From NCBI RefSeq assembly GCF_051014685.1, contig NC_135061.1, positions 4,175,029 through 4,239,028 of the forward strand: DNA of 64,000 nucleotides, in the 5' to 3' direction. A model generated the notes under the pieces. It was given only the letters and a program-made list of their open reading frames with translations. It was not told the DNA's origin and did not search any database. Source of the stretch: Ptiloglossa arizonensis. Lineage: Eukaryota; Arthropoda; Insecta; Hymenoptera; Colletidae. Positions 34,186-47,495 of the stretch are shown piece after piece (position 1 is the stretch's first letter; every line of letters starts with the position of its first letter). Position numbers and translations under genes: made by a program.

Positions 34186-35757
34186 CGTATCGATATCATC
34201 GAAACGTGTATTATTGTTACCGTTTATCCGACAAAGTGTACAACAGGGATGGTTGGAACTTGATTCGAATACTAGATAAATAAAAATAACAAGTTCGTTA
34301 CGAAACATGCAATTCTGCAATTTGAATTGCAATTCTCATTCATCGTGTAAAAATAATAGACAATTTTTCATCCGACATTTTTATTTAGAGAAGAATTTTG
34401 CTGATATCTGGTGCACGGGCTGGAATTTTTAATACAATAAAAAACCTCATAGTGTAAAAATAAAGTCGAAAATGTGGAATAAAATATTTTTTTACAAAGC
34501 TTTGTAATTCGGGGAAATCGAACTTTTTTCGAACGCGATACCAACTTGGTCGATTTCATTGTACTTTGTAATATTTACGTATCGATATCATCGAAACGTG
34601 TATTATTGTTACCGTTTATCCGACAAAGTGTACAACAGGGATGGTAGGAACTTGATTCGAATACTAGATAAATAAAAATAACAAGTTCGTTACGAAACAT
34701 GCAATTCTGCAATTTGAATTGCAATTCTCATTCATCGTGTAAAAATAATAGACAATTTTTCATCCGACATTTTTATTTAGAGAAGAATTTTGCTGATATC
34801 TGGTGCACGGGCTGGAATTTTTAATACAATGAAAAACCTCATAGTGTAAAAATAAAGTCGAAAATGTGGAATAAAATATTTTTTTACAAAGCTTTGTAAT
34901 TCGGGGAAATCGAACTTTTTTCGAACGCGATACCAACTTGGTCGATTTCATTGTACTTTGTAATATTTACGTATCGATATCATCGAAACGTGTATTATTG
35001 TTACCGTTTATCCGACAAAGTGTACAACAGGGATGGTTGGAACTTGATTCGAATACTAGATAAATAAAAATAACAAGTTCGTTACGAAACATGCAATTCT
35101 GCAATTCGAATTGCAATTCTCCATTCGACGTGTAAAAATAATAGACAATTTTTCATCCGACATTTTTATTTAGAGAAGAATTTTGCTGATCTCTGGTGCA
35201 CGGGCTGGAATGTTTAATACAATGAAAAACCTCATAGTGTAAAAATAAAGTCGAAAATGTGGAATAAAATATTTTTTTACAAAGCTTTGTAATTCGGGGA
35301 AATCGAAGTTTTTTCAAACGCGATACCAACTTGGTCGATTTCATTGTACTTTGTAATATTTACGTATCGATATCATCGAAACGTGTATTATTGTTACCGT
35401 TTATCCGACAAAGTGTACAACAGGGATGGTAGGAACTTGATTCGAATACTAGATAAATAAAAATAACAAGTTCGTTACGAAACATGCAATTCTGCAATTC
35501 GAATTGCAATTCTCCATTCGACGTGTAAAAATAATAGACAATTTTTCATCCGACATTTTTATTTAGAGAAGAATTTTGCTGATCTCTGGTGCACGGGCTG
35601 GAATTTTTAATACAATGAAAAACCTCATAGTGTAAAAATAAAGTCGAAAATGTGGAATAAAATATTTTTTTACAAAGCTTTGTAATTCGGGGAAATCGAA
35701 GTTTTTTTCGAACGCGATACCAACTTGGTCGATTTCATTGTACTTTGTAATATTTAC
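34186..35757. repeat. ~392-bp tandem array, 4 copies
   Basis: Copies begin CGTATCGATATCATCG at 34186, 34579, 34970 and 35363. They are almost identical, so the same 63-codon minus-strand frame shows in three of them. Sequence variants are shared in different combinations between copies. Confidence 0.95.
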
Positions 35758-37498
35758 TGGGTTTCGGCGCAAAAACAGATTAAAACGCAATAATAAACTC
35801 GCGACAATGCGCACCGTGTATGAAAGAATCGATACAACAAATTGACTACAAAAGAATCACTCTGCACCTTTTCAGACGGTTTTTCTATTTCCCTTTGTTC
35901 GCATTAAACCCTTATCAGCTCCGAACATATCCGAATTCTCCCGTGTTTATTTCTGAACCGGTTAACAATGGTTTAAAGTTGCACGACAAGTTTCGAGAAC
36001 GCATTCGTTTCGTTTATTCGCCAATCTGCTGAAAATATTCCATGTTAATCTTTTCGGCTACGAGGTCTGGTATAGAAAAAATTCTTTGCAAACGTTTCAC
36101 TAATTATAGTTCGTTGATTATATTTCACAACAGGCAAAACAATTCAATGTGCCAAAAAATAAGGAAAGTTCTAAATACGAATAAATTCTCCATGTTTACT
36201 GATTTTAGTTACCTCGTGGATCAATTATAATTATTATTGAGTAACCTCTCAAGAATATTTACAAACAAATGGCTCGCAAAAATCGTAACCCTTTCCACGC
36301 TTAATATTCGATAATCTCCAAAAACGAATACACAAAAATAGTGAAAATAAATTGCTCTATATTCGTTACGAAACGGTTACGAATAAACGACACAATTTTT
36401 TGCATAATCCTCGGTAAATCCCCGCAAAAATGGCACATTTTCTAGATCTCTCGTTAGGAAATGTCCATAAACCTATTCCTATATTTCTCCTTACGAAATG
36501 ACTGCAAATAAACGACACCTTTTTGTCGCGCGTCATTCGTTGGGAAATGCACGCAAAAATTGCACGTCTTTTTCCATTTACGAGATATTTCAATTGGTTT
36601 GAAATTCTTTTAGAACATTGTCCTCTCATGCGTCGATTTCCAGAAAAGGTAATCGTTGATGTTTCTACGATAACACGACGAGAACCAGTGACAATATTCG
36701 AACGACTAATAGACAAACAATTGTCAGACATCGATGTCTATTAACGTTAGATTTTCCGAGCAGTCGAGATGACGTTCCAACTGCTTCGATAATGAAATTT
36801 CCTTTGAATTCCATAGTGTGTTTTCTCCTGACTTTTTTCATTCTACACACGTGGTCGATTTGAAAAATTTCTCTTCTTTCTCGTCGATTGGTTTTTTTTT
36901 TAAATTTGTACAGGGTTAAAGTTTAATATTCCTAAATCTGTCGATAGTTCCAACGTTGAGGTTCGAGGCAGCTAACGCTTCGAGCAGAGGATAGAAAGGC
37001 GAGAGACAGGCGAGACTCCGCCGTGTGGGACGTGCACCACGCCCGATCCGGAATATTTCATTTGATTTTTTTTTTTTTCCCTCATAATCGCGTCTCGCGG
37101 TTATTACCGCAATCGGTGTGTACAGAGACCGCTCGTTAATTTAGTCGTTCGCGACTGGCTGGAAAAACTACAAAATCACAAAAGGGATACGACCTTTGAA
37201 ACGTTCGAATTTCATTTCGCGTGTTCACGGTTTAACTTCAAAGAGAGAGGAAAAAGAACGAATGAAATAAAAAAAAAATGTTACACGGTGTGGTCCCTGA
37301 GAGTAGGCTCGAAAAATCGTAACTGATAATTGAGTTTCGAAAAAATTTACGATATTAAATATTTCTTCTCGCAAATTTAACGAAAATTTGACAACTTATT
37401 GTCAATTTGTCGGTTAATGTTTTCCAGGGGAGCAATGTTGTTCGAAGTTTGACGAAGAAGAATATTTAATCTTTCAACGACTATCTTGCATAATTAAA
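35758..37498. other. Non-coding, AT-rich, nothing recognised
   Basis: Weak similarity between about 36290-36450 and 36470-36600 (AAATAAACGACAC) hints at an old duplication. No gene seen. Confidence 0.45.
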
Positions 37499-38215
37499 TG
37501 CAGTGAATGCATCGAACTTATCGAATGCAGTTAATGCATCCAACTTATCGAATGCAGTAAATGCATCGAACTTATCGAATGCAGTGAATGCATCGAACTT
37601 ATCGAATGCAGTTAATGCATCGAACTTATCGAATGCAGTTAATGCATCCAACTTATCGAATGCAGTAAATGCATCGAACTTATCGAATGCAGTGAATGCA
37701 TCGAATTTATCGAATGCAGTGAATGCATCCAACTTATCGAATGCAGTGAATGCATCCAACTTATCGAATGCAGTTAATGCACCGAACTTATCGAATGCAG
37801 TTAATGCATTGAACTTATCGAATGCAGTGAATGCATCCAACTTATCGAATGCAGTGAATGCATCCAACTTATCGAATGCAGTGAATGCATCCAACTTATC
37901 GAATGCAGTGAATGCATCCAACTTATCGAATGCAGTGAATGCATCCAACTTATCGAATGCAGTTAATGCATCCAACTTATCGAATGCAGTGAATGCATCC
38001 AACTTATCGAATGCAGTGAATGCATCGAATTTATCGAATGCAGTTAATGCATCCAACTTATCGAATGCAGTTAATGCATCGAATTTATCGAATGCAGTTA
38101 ATGCATCGAACTTATCGAATGCAGTGAATGCATCCAACTTATCGAATGCAGTAAATGCATCCAACTTACCGAATGCAGTAAATGCAGTAAATGCATCGAA
38201 CTTGCAGCTCTTTCC
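37499..38215. repeat. 27-bp tandem array, about 26 copies, open on both strands
   Basis: The unit spells the nonapeptide NASNLSNAV on the plus strand, open for 244 codons (37503-38237). The minus strand is open too (DAFTAFDKL type, 227 codons). The three common variable columns are third codon positions in the plus frame (Val GTN, Ser TCN, Asn AAY); only three Pro/Leu changes occur. No promoter, splice site or homology supports translation. Confidence 0.93.
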
Positions 38216-38899
38216 CTTGCAAGTTACCAGGAACTAGCGATTTTAGGGTTTCTGGAATTAGCGAAGAACGCAGCAAACGTATTTTTCGATCCGTGGAGCT
38301 ATCAGGGCGATTTATTGGAAAAATCGAGATCCAGGGTATGCGAGCCAAGGAAAGAAACTAATCTTAGGTGCTATAAATCTCGTTCCAGACACGGAGAATC
38401 CGTACGCGGGAAATATACCCCACGGGAACTCGCACAGGAGCATCAAAGGCACTTTAATGCTCCCGTGAACTAATTAATATAATTGTCGTACCGTGACGCA
38501 CGCTAAAGTGTCATACCAATCGAGCGCTATTCCTATTTATTTATATCGTCGAGAGATACACCTGCACGGTATCAACGGCTACGATTATCGATTAATTCGC
38601 TTTAATCGAGAGAAAAACGAGCGCGTATCCGTGTCACTGAAACGTTTCCTACTAACAGCAACGCTTAAGGAAAATTTACAACGAAGTACAATAATTCTTG
38701 TTACCAGGATAGCTGTTTCACTCGAAAGGAACATTTTCGAGATGATCTTTCGCGAATTTAAAGAAAGAAAACTATTGAATACGAATTATCGAGGTTTTGC
38801 GTAAATGTATATTCTATTTCGATTAATTGTCAAAAAAAAATATTGTGCAATACGCATTTCAAAATGTGACGGTTTGAACCGGACCAAATGATATACATT
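38216..38899. other. Non-coding, nothing recognised
   Basis: The open frame at 38493-38804 has no recognisable motif and random-looking composition. Confidence 0.45.
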
Positions 38900-39206
38900 T
38901 TGTAAAAATGGCAATCTACGGATATGTAAAATTTAATATTCAACATTAATTTCGCCAAATGGTAATCTAAGGATATGTAAAATTTAATTTTCAACGTTAA
39001 TTTCGCAAAATGGCAATCTAAGGATATGTAAAATTCGATTTTCAACGTTAATTTCGCCAAATGGCAATCTAAGGATATGTAAAATTTAATTTTCAACGTT
39101 AATTTCGCAAAATAGTAATCTAAGGATATGTAAAATTTAATTTTCAACGTTAATTTCACCAAATGGCGATCTAAGGATATGTGAAATTCGATTTTCAACG
39201 TTAATT
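38900..39206. repeat. 51-bp tandem array, about 6 copies
   Basis: ATCTAAGGATATGTAAAATT recurs every 51 bp, with TTTCAACGTTAATTTCGC. The period is a multiple of three, so a minus-strand frame (KLTLKIKFYISLD) repeats; no sign it is a gene. Confidence 0.92.
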
Positions 39207-39714
39207 TCGCAAACACGCTCGAACTGGAAGAAATGAATTATTGCACAATCTTGACTCATACGACAGCGAGACATTTACTTTATAATATGTATTTATGCAA
39301 AAGCGCGAGTCAATCGGTCCGGTCGTTTCTGAGATATTACTGTCGCCAGTTTGTAACAGATCGTTCTGAGAAACACGCGTTCTTTTCGTTCAATTACAAG
39401 TTGGGTAACGACCAATTTATGGCACTTATCCCTAGTTTGCTATATCCAATCCACTTGCTTCACAGATTCAATGTCTTCTTAATACATTTCGCGAACAACA
39501 AGTGACCAGTTACTGTAACGCCCTCGTAAATGAAACCTCAAAAGTAACAAGGTGTCCCTCGCCATCTTGAAAATATATTTGTAAACAGATACTAAGGTTC
39601 AAGAATCGAGAGACACCACAAAGGTGTCGAAACGTTACGAAAATGCAATAATTAAAGTATTTATTTTTGAATTCTCCGGACTGGGATACCTCTTGAACGA
39701 ATATTAAGGTATAT

Positions 39715-40312
39715 CTTGTACATATAAAACAAAAATAAAGAAAAAAAGAATCCTCGAAAAGAGAAATTTGTAAAATTGTCTGTATGTAACAAAAATAAAG
39801 AAAAAAGGATCCTTGAAAAGAGAAATTTGTAAAATTGTCTGTATGTAACAAAAATAAAGAAAAAAGGATCCTTGAAAAGAGAAATTTGTAAAATTGTCTG
39901 TATGTAACAAAAATAAAGAAAAAAGAATCCTCGAAAAGAAAAATTTGTAAAATTGTCTGTAGGTAAGAAAAATAAAGAAAAAAGAATCCTCGAAAAGAAA
40001 AATTTGTAAAATTGTCTATAGGTAACAAAAATAAAGAAAAAAGAATCCTCGAAAAGAGAAATTTGTAAAATTGTCTGTAGGTAAGAAAAATAAAGAAAAA
40101 AGAATCCTAGAAAAGAGAAATTTGTAAAATTGTCTGTAGGTAAGAAAAATAAAGAAAAAAGAATCCTAGAAAAGAGAAATTTGTAATATTGTCTGTATGT
40201 AACAAAAATAAAGAAGAAACGATCCTCGAAAAGAGAAATTTGTAAAATTGTCTGTAGGTAAGAAAAATAAAGAAAAAAGAATCCTAGAAAAGAGAAATTT
40301 GTAAAATTGTCC
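39715..40312. repeat. 59-bp tandem array, about 10 copies
   Basis: Units of AAAAATAAAGAAAAAAG, ATCCT-GAAAAGAGAAATTTG and TAAAATTGTCTGTA repeat at 59 bp. The long Phe-rich minus-strand frames are by-products. 39207-39714 before it shows nothing. Confidence 0.93.
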
Positions 40313-40813
40313 ACACGTGTAGAAAGGTCGCGTCTTCGGAAAATATGCTATACAATTTACAGTAAATTTAATTATAAACGCAGTTGGAACCTGTCAAATT
40401 GACCGGTTGGTGAATCCAGTGTTAAAGTTTCTCAGAGGAACACGGTGAAAGGGAGTAGATATCCCCCGGAATGTAAAACTCACCGTAATGCCTCGAAGAG
40501 GCACAAGCGGTTAAAGAAAAAGAAAAAAAAAAAAGAGTGGAACGAAGAGAGGATTCTTCAAATTCCAGCGAGTGATTTTTTCAACAGCGAACGCGCCAGT
40601 TGTAACCTATGTTCCGACCTGTGTGCGTGTCTTTCGTATGCAAGTGTGACCGCCGCCTAATACGTGCCGCCACGGCACATACTAATTAGCTGCGCGAGCG
40701 AAACGCGCCGTGAATACGACTTCACGCGGAGAGACAAACATTAGATACGAGTCACGGTACTTGAGGTTAGGTCGAGGCTGAACCTCGGACCTGCGAGCCA
40801 CTTCCTGCTACCA

Positions 40814-41445
40814 GTGGCTTGTGAATTGTTTTCGAAAAGGTCGATATTCGGGGACCATCGAATGGAAAAAGTAAAATCCCGAAAGAGGATACGACTTGGT
40901 TCGAATGAAGGTATATCGTAGGATAACTGCACCATAAACTCGGGATAACTTAAGTTTGGGAGAGATTGGGTCTAACAGATTCTGAACCTTTCGTAAGGTT
41001 TGCCTATCGTGTCCAATGGAAGAGCAAAGCCTAGGTCTACAGTAACGAACAGAGAACGGATTCTACGTTGATACAAACGTGGTACGGAAAATTGTAGCTT
41101 CGCTATACGACGTGGAACTACTAAGTCAGTGGCTTGTGAATTGTTTTCGAAAAGCATACGTCGATATTCGGGGACCATCGAATGGAAAAACGTTAAATCC
41201 CGAAAGAGGATACGACTTGGTTCGAATGAAGGTATATCGTAGGATAACTGCGTCATAAACTCGGGACAACTTAAGTTTGCGCGAGATTGGGTCTAACAGA
41301 CTCTGAACCTTTCGTAACGTTTGCCTATCGTGTCCAATGGAAGAGCAAAGCCTAGGTCTACAGCAACGAACAGAGAACGGATTCTAAGTTGATACAAACG
41401 TGGTATGAAAATTGTAGCTTCGCTATATGACGTGGAACTACTAAA
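40814..41445. repeat. 315-bp tandem duplication
   Basis: GTGGCTTGTGAATTGTTTTC occurs at 40814 and 41129, and the sequence stays alike for the full 315 bp (CCTAGGTCTACAG and TATCGTAGGATAACTGC in both). 40313-40813 before it and 41446-42892 after it hold no recognised feature. Confidence 0.92.
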
Positions 41446-42892
41446 TCTTGGGAATTTAAGATCTACTGGAGAGAGCAGATTTTGAGTTTGCTATAAGATA
41501 ACGTATTTTAGACACACTGAAACTCTTAGGTTCCCAATAACGTATAGAGAGGAGGTACTGTGAATTTGGTATAGTTTACGTTTGAGATCCGACAGATCTT
41601 AAATTTTCCTGTATTTTTCGTTACAATAAACGAGTCATGGGTTTACAGTGTTGCAAGCTTATTGCATTCCGGTTCTACCAAAACGTAGATTCAACAGGTA
41701 CTAGCTACGCTGTGATCTAGACTCGATATACCCCAAAGTATCGTAACATGGTCGTGATAGAAAAGAAATGCCATGTAATCACCAAAGCAATTCATCAGAA
41801 CGTTTGACAGGTGGTTCGAAACCGAAACTATCGTTAAGAGTTATCGAGTTGTCGCAACAATGAGAAATAATAACTACCTACAGTCGTTTACGTTGCACCA
41901 TTTAATGATATTGTAGAAATTGCAGGCTCCACGTCTGCAAGTACGATCCAATTCCAGAATCTCAAACGTGAAGAGATAACAAATTCACACTGGAGTGAAT
42001 AATCACGACAGTTTTACCGTACGAAACATACTGAAGGAAAATAGACTAATCGAAACGTAGGTGTAAACTTGTCATCATATACGATCCACGTTTATCGTGA
42101 GCTTTATCAATAGCTACTCGAATCAAGACCGAGCAACGCTTATCTCCATAAGGAATGAAAATCGACTCGTGTTGTTTACCAGTCGCGAAATTCTCTCCAA
42201 GTGTAAATCGAACGTTATGTTTTGTTATTCGACGTGCTGGAAAAATTTCACGTGACACCTTGTATCTCGTGTGATTCGAAACATCAAAAACTCGATACAC
42301 TACCAAGGTAAGGATCGAAATTGTTTGCCTTTGATTTTAATCTACTCTCGCAGAATGGTATCTCGCGGTCGTGATTGCTACCTATACGTAGAATATTAAG
42401 CGTAATAACTCGATAATTTCAGACACACGCTTGATACGCTGGGAAATTAATTTCATCCCAAGAAATACGTTGTAACGTCACAACAGCTGCTTTCACAGAA
42501 GCGGTGAAAAAAAGTAAAAAGTACGAGTACAGCGTGCGAGGATTTCATTATGGGTTCGCGGTATCGAGAGATTTTATGGTTTCGATGCATGTATAATGAT
42601 CACCTTCGTGCGTCAAAACAAACAAATTGGAAAAGAAGCTGCACTCGCTTCCATCGAGCAAAGTGACGAAGATAGTGGACAGTTGAGCTCTTACAGCCAA
42701 TTATCTACATTCCTGAAATTATTAATACCTAACATTTTCTGCGTGGCGACTGGGGCCTGTAATCTGTCAATCTGCGAAAACAGATTATAATCGAAAACGT
42801 ACAATTTCGGATCATCCACCGCAAGATTGTCACGGGACAGGTCCGATGCAGGACCCATGGTAAAATATTCCAACAGATGCCATCGAGACACC

Positions 42893-43328
42893 CTTAATAT
42901 GCATCAAAGCACGAAATAATCCGCGAACCTACGACTCCCATTTTACAAGTTGCAACTGGTACGTTTGCCCATTTCTGAGAACTTTTCGGTTCCGTTGGTT
43001 TAATACACATCGGTGTATTCAAAATAAGTTTGACTCTTTGGTGAAAATCTTTCAAACTGCCACTACGAGTGCTGCGGTCACGCAAAAATCCGCGGGCGCG
43101 CGAAAAAGGCTATAAAAAAATATTTTGCTATACAATATTGCGTATCGCTCGTTTTAAACGGTGTATCGTTAATAAACTCCGTAAATAATTCCGATGCTCG
43201 TTACTGCACGTACGATGAACCACGAGCCGGTGATACGGGTCAGTCGTTGGTTGAACGTCGTTGATGTTTGAAATCAGCCTAAACAGACCTGCACATGATG
43301 CAGCTTAAACGTGCTGCAAATGGGCGGG
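42893..43328. mobile_element. piggyBac-like non-autonomous element, family A copy 2
   Basis: It matches 852-1922 over both ends (GTTGCAACTGGTA, CTTTCAAACTGCCACTA, TTAATAAACTCC) but is about 436 bp. Its left terminus is decayed; the right one reads GCTGCAAATGGG. Confidence 0.6.
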
Positions 43329-44094
43329 AGAAATTTAAAAAGCATCGCTAGACCCGGACAGCTGACCGTGAAAGCTCTCTAGGAATAAAAGATGGCAAGT
43401 GCATCCGGTACGCGTGCGTTGCAATAAAATTTTCGAGCCGGCTCGAAGTCGCGTACGTGTACCAAACCGGTCCCATACCGTCTGGGACTAATCGGCCGGT
43501 GTTGCGGCACGGGCCTTGCATGGGACTTTCGTTCGATAACGGGGCATTCGACTCGTAAAACTGTCGTAGCTGTCCGTACGCGAATACGAAATTTCGCGCG
43601 AGTCTATTGCGCATCGGACGACTAAAGCCACGTCTCCACGCGAACGACACTATACCGGAGAACTCGGTCTACGATGCGTATTGCGTTTAACTCTTTCCTG
43701 ACAGCGCCTGCGTTCGTTCGGACGTATTTATGTCGAGGCGATAAAACACCAGCTAAGTGATACCAGCTAGATCCGGACTATGACACACAGATTGTAACAA
43801 AGCTACGCTAAGACCGCGTCCAGGTCCTAATAAACCCGGACCAGAAGCTACCCCCAAGTTACACCAGAGCTACTTGTCCGAGAAGTTGTCACAGGCTTTG
43901 GACCCTTCTCGAGAAATACTGTATTTGCTAGGAACTTCGCTATTAACATGTACCATCGTCGTGTGCACTTTGTGCGGTTCCGAAACGAATGGTAACTAGG
44001 GAAACGGATCCTCTTCTTGTAAGTTGAGCCGCGGTACCGGTTCAGCGACGCGAGACTCAGGACGCTATCGAGACGGATTTTTCGTGCCCTTAAA

Positions 44095-45275
44095 CGTCTA
44101 TTAAAGCGCATAGTTTTCCAAGAAAGTTATTTTTTCTCGTTGAGTTCTTTGGAGAACCTCGAGGACGCGAAAATGTCGAAACCTTTTGCACAAATATAAG
44201 TGTATTTGAGAAAGTAACTTTGAGAAACTGGTGATAAGACAATGCCTTGAACGTCTATTAACCAGGTCTAATTTTCCAAGAAACTGTTATTTTTTCTCGT
44301 TGAGTTTCCTGGGGACCTCGAGGATGCAAAAATGTCGAAACCTTTTGCACAAATAAAAGTGTATTTGAGAAAGTAACTTTGAGAAACTGGTGATAAGACA
44401 ATGCCTTGAACGTCTATTAACCAGGTCTAATTTTCCAAGAAACTGTTATTTTTTCTCGTTGAGTTTCCTGGGGACCTCGAGGATGCAAAAATGTCGAAAC
44501 CTTTTGCACAAATAAAAGTGTATTTGAGAAAGTAACTTTGAGGAACTGGTGAAAAGCTAATGCCTTGAACCTTTTGCACAAATAAAAGTGTATTTGAGAA
44601 ACTAACTTTGAGGAACTGGTGAAAAGCCAATGCCTTAAACCTTTTGCACAAATAAAAGTGTATTTGAGAAAGTAACTTTGAGGAACTGGTGAAAAGCCAA
44701 TGCCTTGAACGTCTATTAACGCTCCTAGTTTTCCAAGAAACTGTTATTTTTTCTCGTTGAGTTTCCTGGGGGCCTCGAGGATGCAAAAATGTCGAAACCT
44801 TTTGCACAAACGAAACTGAATTTGAGAAAGTAACTTTGAGAAACTGGTGAAAAGCCAATGCCTTAAACGTCAATTAACCGCGCCTAGTTTTCCAAGAAAG
44901 TTATTTTTTCTCGTTGATTTACCTGGAGACCTCGAGGATGCAAAAATGTCGAAATCTTTTGCACAAACTAAACTGAATTTGAGAAACTAACTTTGAAGAA
45001 CTGATGAAAAGTTAATGCCTTAAACCTTTTGCACAAATAAAAGTGTATTTGAGAAATTAATATTGAGAAACTGGTGAAAAGTCAATGCTTTAAACATCTA
45101 TTAACGCGCCTAATTTTCCAAGAAAGTTATTTTTTCTCTTTGAGTTTCCTGGAGACCTCGAGGATGCAAAAATGACGAAACCTTTTGCACAAACGAAACT
45201 GAATTTAAGAAACTGGTGAAAAGTTAATGCTTTAAACATCTATTAACGCGTCAAATTTCCCAAGAAACATTTATT
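44095..45275. repeat. Compound tandem array, ~157-bp units with a ~70-bp inner repeat
   Basis: TTTTCCAAGAAA, TTATTTTTTCTCGTTGAG, CCTCGAGGATGCAAAAATG and CCTTTTGCACAAATAAAAGTG recur through about 1.2 kb. In the middle (44567-44700) only the CCTTTTGCACA part is amplified. 43329-44094 before it is unique or decayed. Confidence 0.9.
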
Positions 45276-45537
45276 CTCATAGTGTTTGGAAAAACCATTG
45301 TACCTCGCTAAGGTGTTAAATTACATTATCGGTAGACACTTTCGACGCACAAACGTAAACTGAAGGATCACCCAAGAGAATATTTCCGAACGATGCACAT
45401 ACTTATCGTTCCTACGATCCTGAACGAAGCAAACCCAAACATTGTACTCCAAGATCTAGAAATCGTATCGATTCTGAAGCTACAAATTCACGTTTCGTGG
45501 AAGCATCGTTATCCCGTGTATAATAGTTGTCATTTAC

Positions 45538-46179
45538 CCCACTCTCCTGTCCGCTGTAATGGTTCCAATAGCCTGGCGATGGGACCGATGAAACGCTCGG
45601 TTGCAACATGGGACCAGTTCCGGACAAGTTGCTGGGGCTGGAGGCTTGGAATCGATCCCCAACCTTTTGCAATTGTCCGATCGACGATTGATTCGGGCTC
45701 CTCCTCTGACTGTTGCACGTCAACACGGAACCGTTAGAAACGATCCGGGAGCGATTGCAGCCGACTTGCAGCGTACTCGATGCACCGGGCCCCGGGCCGA
45801 GTCTTCCAGGTCTCATTTGCGCCTGTTGCACCTGTACGTTCGCGACTCGGTACCTCGAGCTGGCTCCGTTGCATCGGTCGTTCGCGTGACTCGGCTTCGC
45901 CTCGATCCCGAAGTCGCTCAACTGGAAGTTTTGCTGATTCATCGTGAAGTCGAGGTTGTTCTCGAAACCACGGTCCATATACGAGCTACTCGATCGGTGA
46001 TCTTCTCTCGTATTCGGGTCAACGGATTCGTCTATACCGAGGTCGCGGTTCGAGAAACATTTTCGCGAAAACGGATCGAGAACGGATCCGAATCGTTGCT
46101 CACGATTCACGCTCGCGATCGGTGCCACTGTACCCCTCGAAGATGCGGAACTCCTAGACGGTTGGTAGAATCGTCTCAC
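45538..46179 (-). CDS. candidate coding exon, unknown; possible distal 5' exon of da
   Basis: A minus-strand frame is open from about 46195 to a donor GGG|GTAAAT at 45538, which it reaches in phase 0. The GTG at 46179 is only where an ORF can begin; an internal ATG at 45978 gives 147 codons (MDRGFENNLDFTMNQQNF...). The product is rich in Ser, Asn, Gln and Pro with PSVSSVPSPGYWNHYSGQESG at the end, like a transcription-factor transactivation region. Phase 0 at the donor matches the da exon at 17667. NNLDFTM is loosely like the LDFS core of E-protein activation domain 1, too weak to assign. It could equally belong to another gene or be a chance ORF in GC-rich DNA. Confidence 0.4.
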
Positions 46180-46199
46180 AGGAAGAAGATCGATCGGTC

Positions 46200-47495
46200 A
46201 CTACGACGATTCGAGCTCACCAATCGACCCGTTGATCCCCGTGTTCCGAGCATCTCGATCCAACGCGCGTACGCAAACTTCGAAACAGTTGAGCTAGATA
46301 ATCAGCTCGTGGAAGATTGTGCCCTGTCGAATTTGTATACAGCGTTGAGGGATAAGCGATCACACGCGAGACGAGCGACACTCGACGGGTCTAACGTTTA
46401 TGTACGATTTATCACCACGGTACCCGCCATCGCTGAGACATTAAACCTGTGTTCTCTCATTCGATGAAAACTCGTAATGGTCAATCGTGGAGAAAAGCTC
46501 GCGAGAGACCGGGTGGGTCTCCTTCGTTTCGAATTCCACGAATCACTGTTGCCTTTCGTCGAACTGGCCGCTCCCGAACCCGCTCCGAGTGTTTTCGAAC
46601 AATGCGTTTCACACGCGCACGGGACTTTCACGCGGGTTGAAAAGAAGCACGAGAACCTTCTGCTCCGCGTCTCGGTTTGATAACGAACACTCCACGATAG
46701 AATGCTGCGTATACGAACGAGACCAATTCCAGTCTCGCGGAGCGGACCCTTCCTGCGTCGAGAAGCGTCCGAGGCGGATAATACGCGGCGCGGCGTCAGA
46801 CAGCGCGACGGTCCGAGCGAAAACAATCGCGAGAGGATTAGAAGGCGGGCAGCTGGTTAGCCAGTAGAGAGACGACTGGTTTTGTTACTCGGCTGGTGAG
46901 CTACGCGCCGCACGGAGCCTGGGTCCAGCGTACCCCTCCACGATACCAACAGCGTGCTCGTTCCGTGCAAGTGGACGCGCTCGTGTGCAAACCTCTCTCA
47001 CTTCTCGGACCTGGACTGCAACCGTCCCGTTTACACGGCTGCACTCCCCGCGCCAGTTGCAGTTTCTCCAAGTTCGAGGAACGACGATAAGAATTCCACC
47101 GAGACACCTTTTCCACTCGTTTTCGAAACGGAGACAATGGACACGTTGGTGGAGGATACCTAGCGACAGGGCAAGCTTCTCGTTCGATTCGAGAGAAATG
47201 GTTTTTTAACAACGAAATAACGATACTGGGGATTAACGTAACTCAGGATACCTTCCCGTGTGTAAGATCGAATTGGAGTCTCTGCTTACGGAGTCTCTCA
47301 ACGACGATACACTTTTGAGAATACTCGTAGAGGACCACTGATCACTTTAGATTACATACGGGGTATTATACCAATCGTGTACTGGTTTTTTTGTAGAATA
47401 AAATTTACTTTTTGAGTAAAACTTTCGAGGAAAGTCGATATCTTGATTCTTCTTCTTTTGAGAAATGAAGATACTTGTGGTCTGCTTGGGTTTAC
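46200..47495. other. GC-rich block next to the candidate exons
   Basis: CpG-rich from about 45.6 to 47.2 kb. Several overlapping frames on both strands are compositional. It may be a promoter or an intron between the 47496 and 45538 candidates. Confidence 0.4.

Noticed and set aside
37481..38164. Minus-strand 227-codon frame over the 27-bp array
   Set aside because: A stop-free frame is expected when a 27-bp unit is repeated; its variants change residues (DKL/DKF, DAF/DAL), unlike the plus frame.
39510..40314. Phe-rich minus-strand frames of 172 and 217 codons
   Set aside because: They are read-through of the 59-bp array; three array frames rotate because 59 is not a multiple of three.
42596..42790. 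64-codon plus-strand frame
   Set aside because: No motif, no splice signals examined convincingly, and it sits next to a transposable element.
45601..46467. 288-codon plus-strand frame
   Set aside because: It lies antisense to the better-supported 45538-46179 exon in GC-rich DNA and shows no motif.
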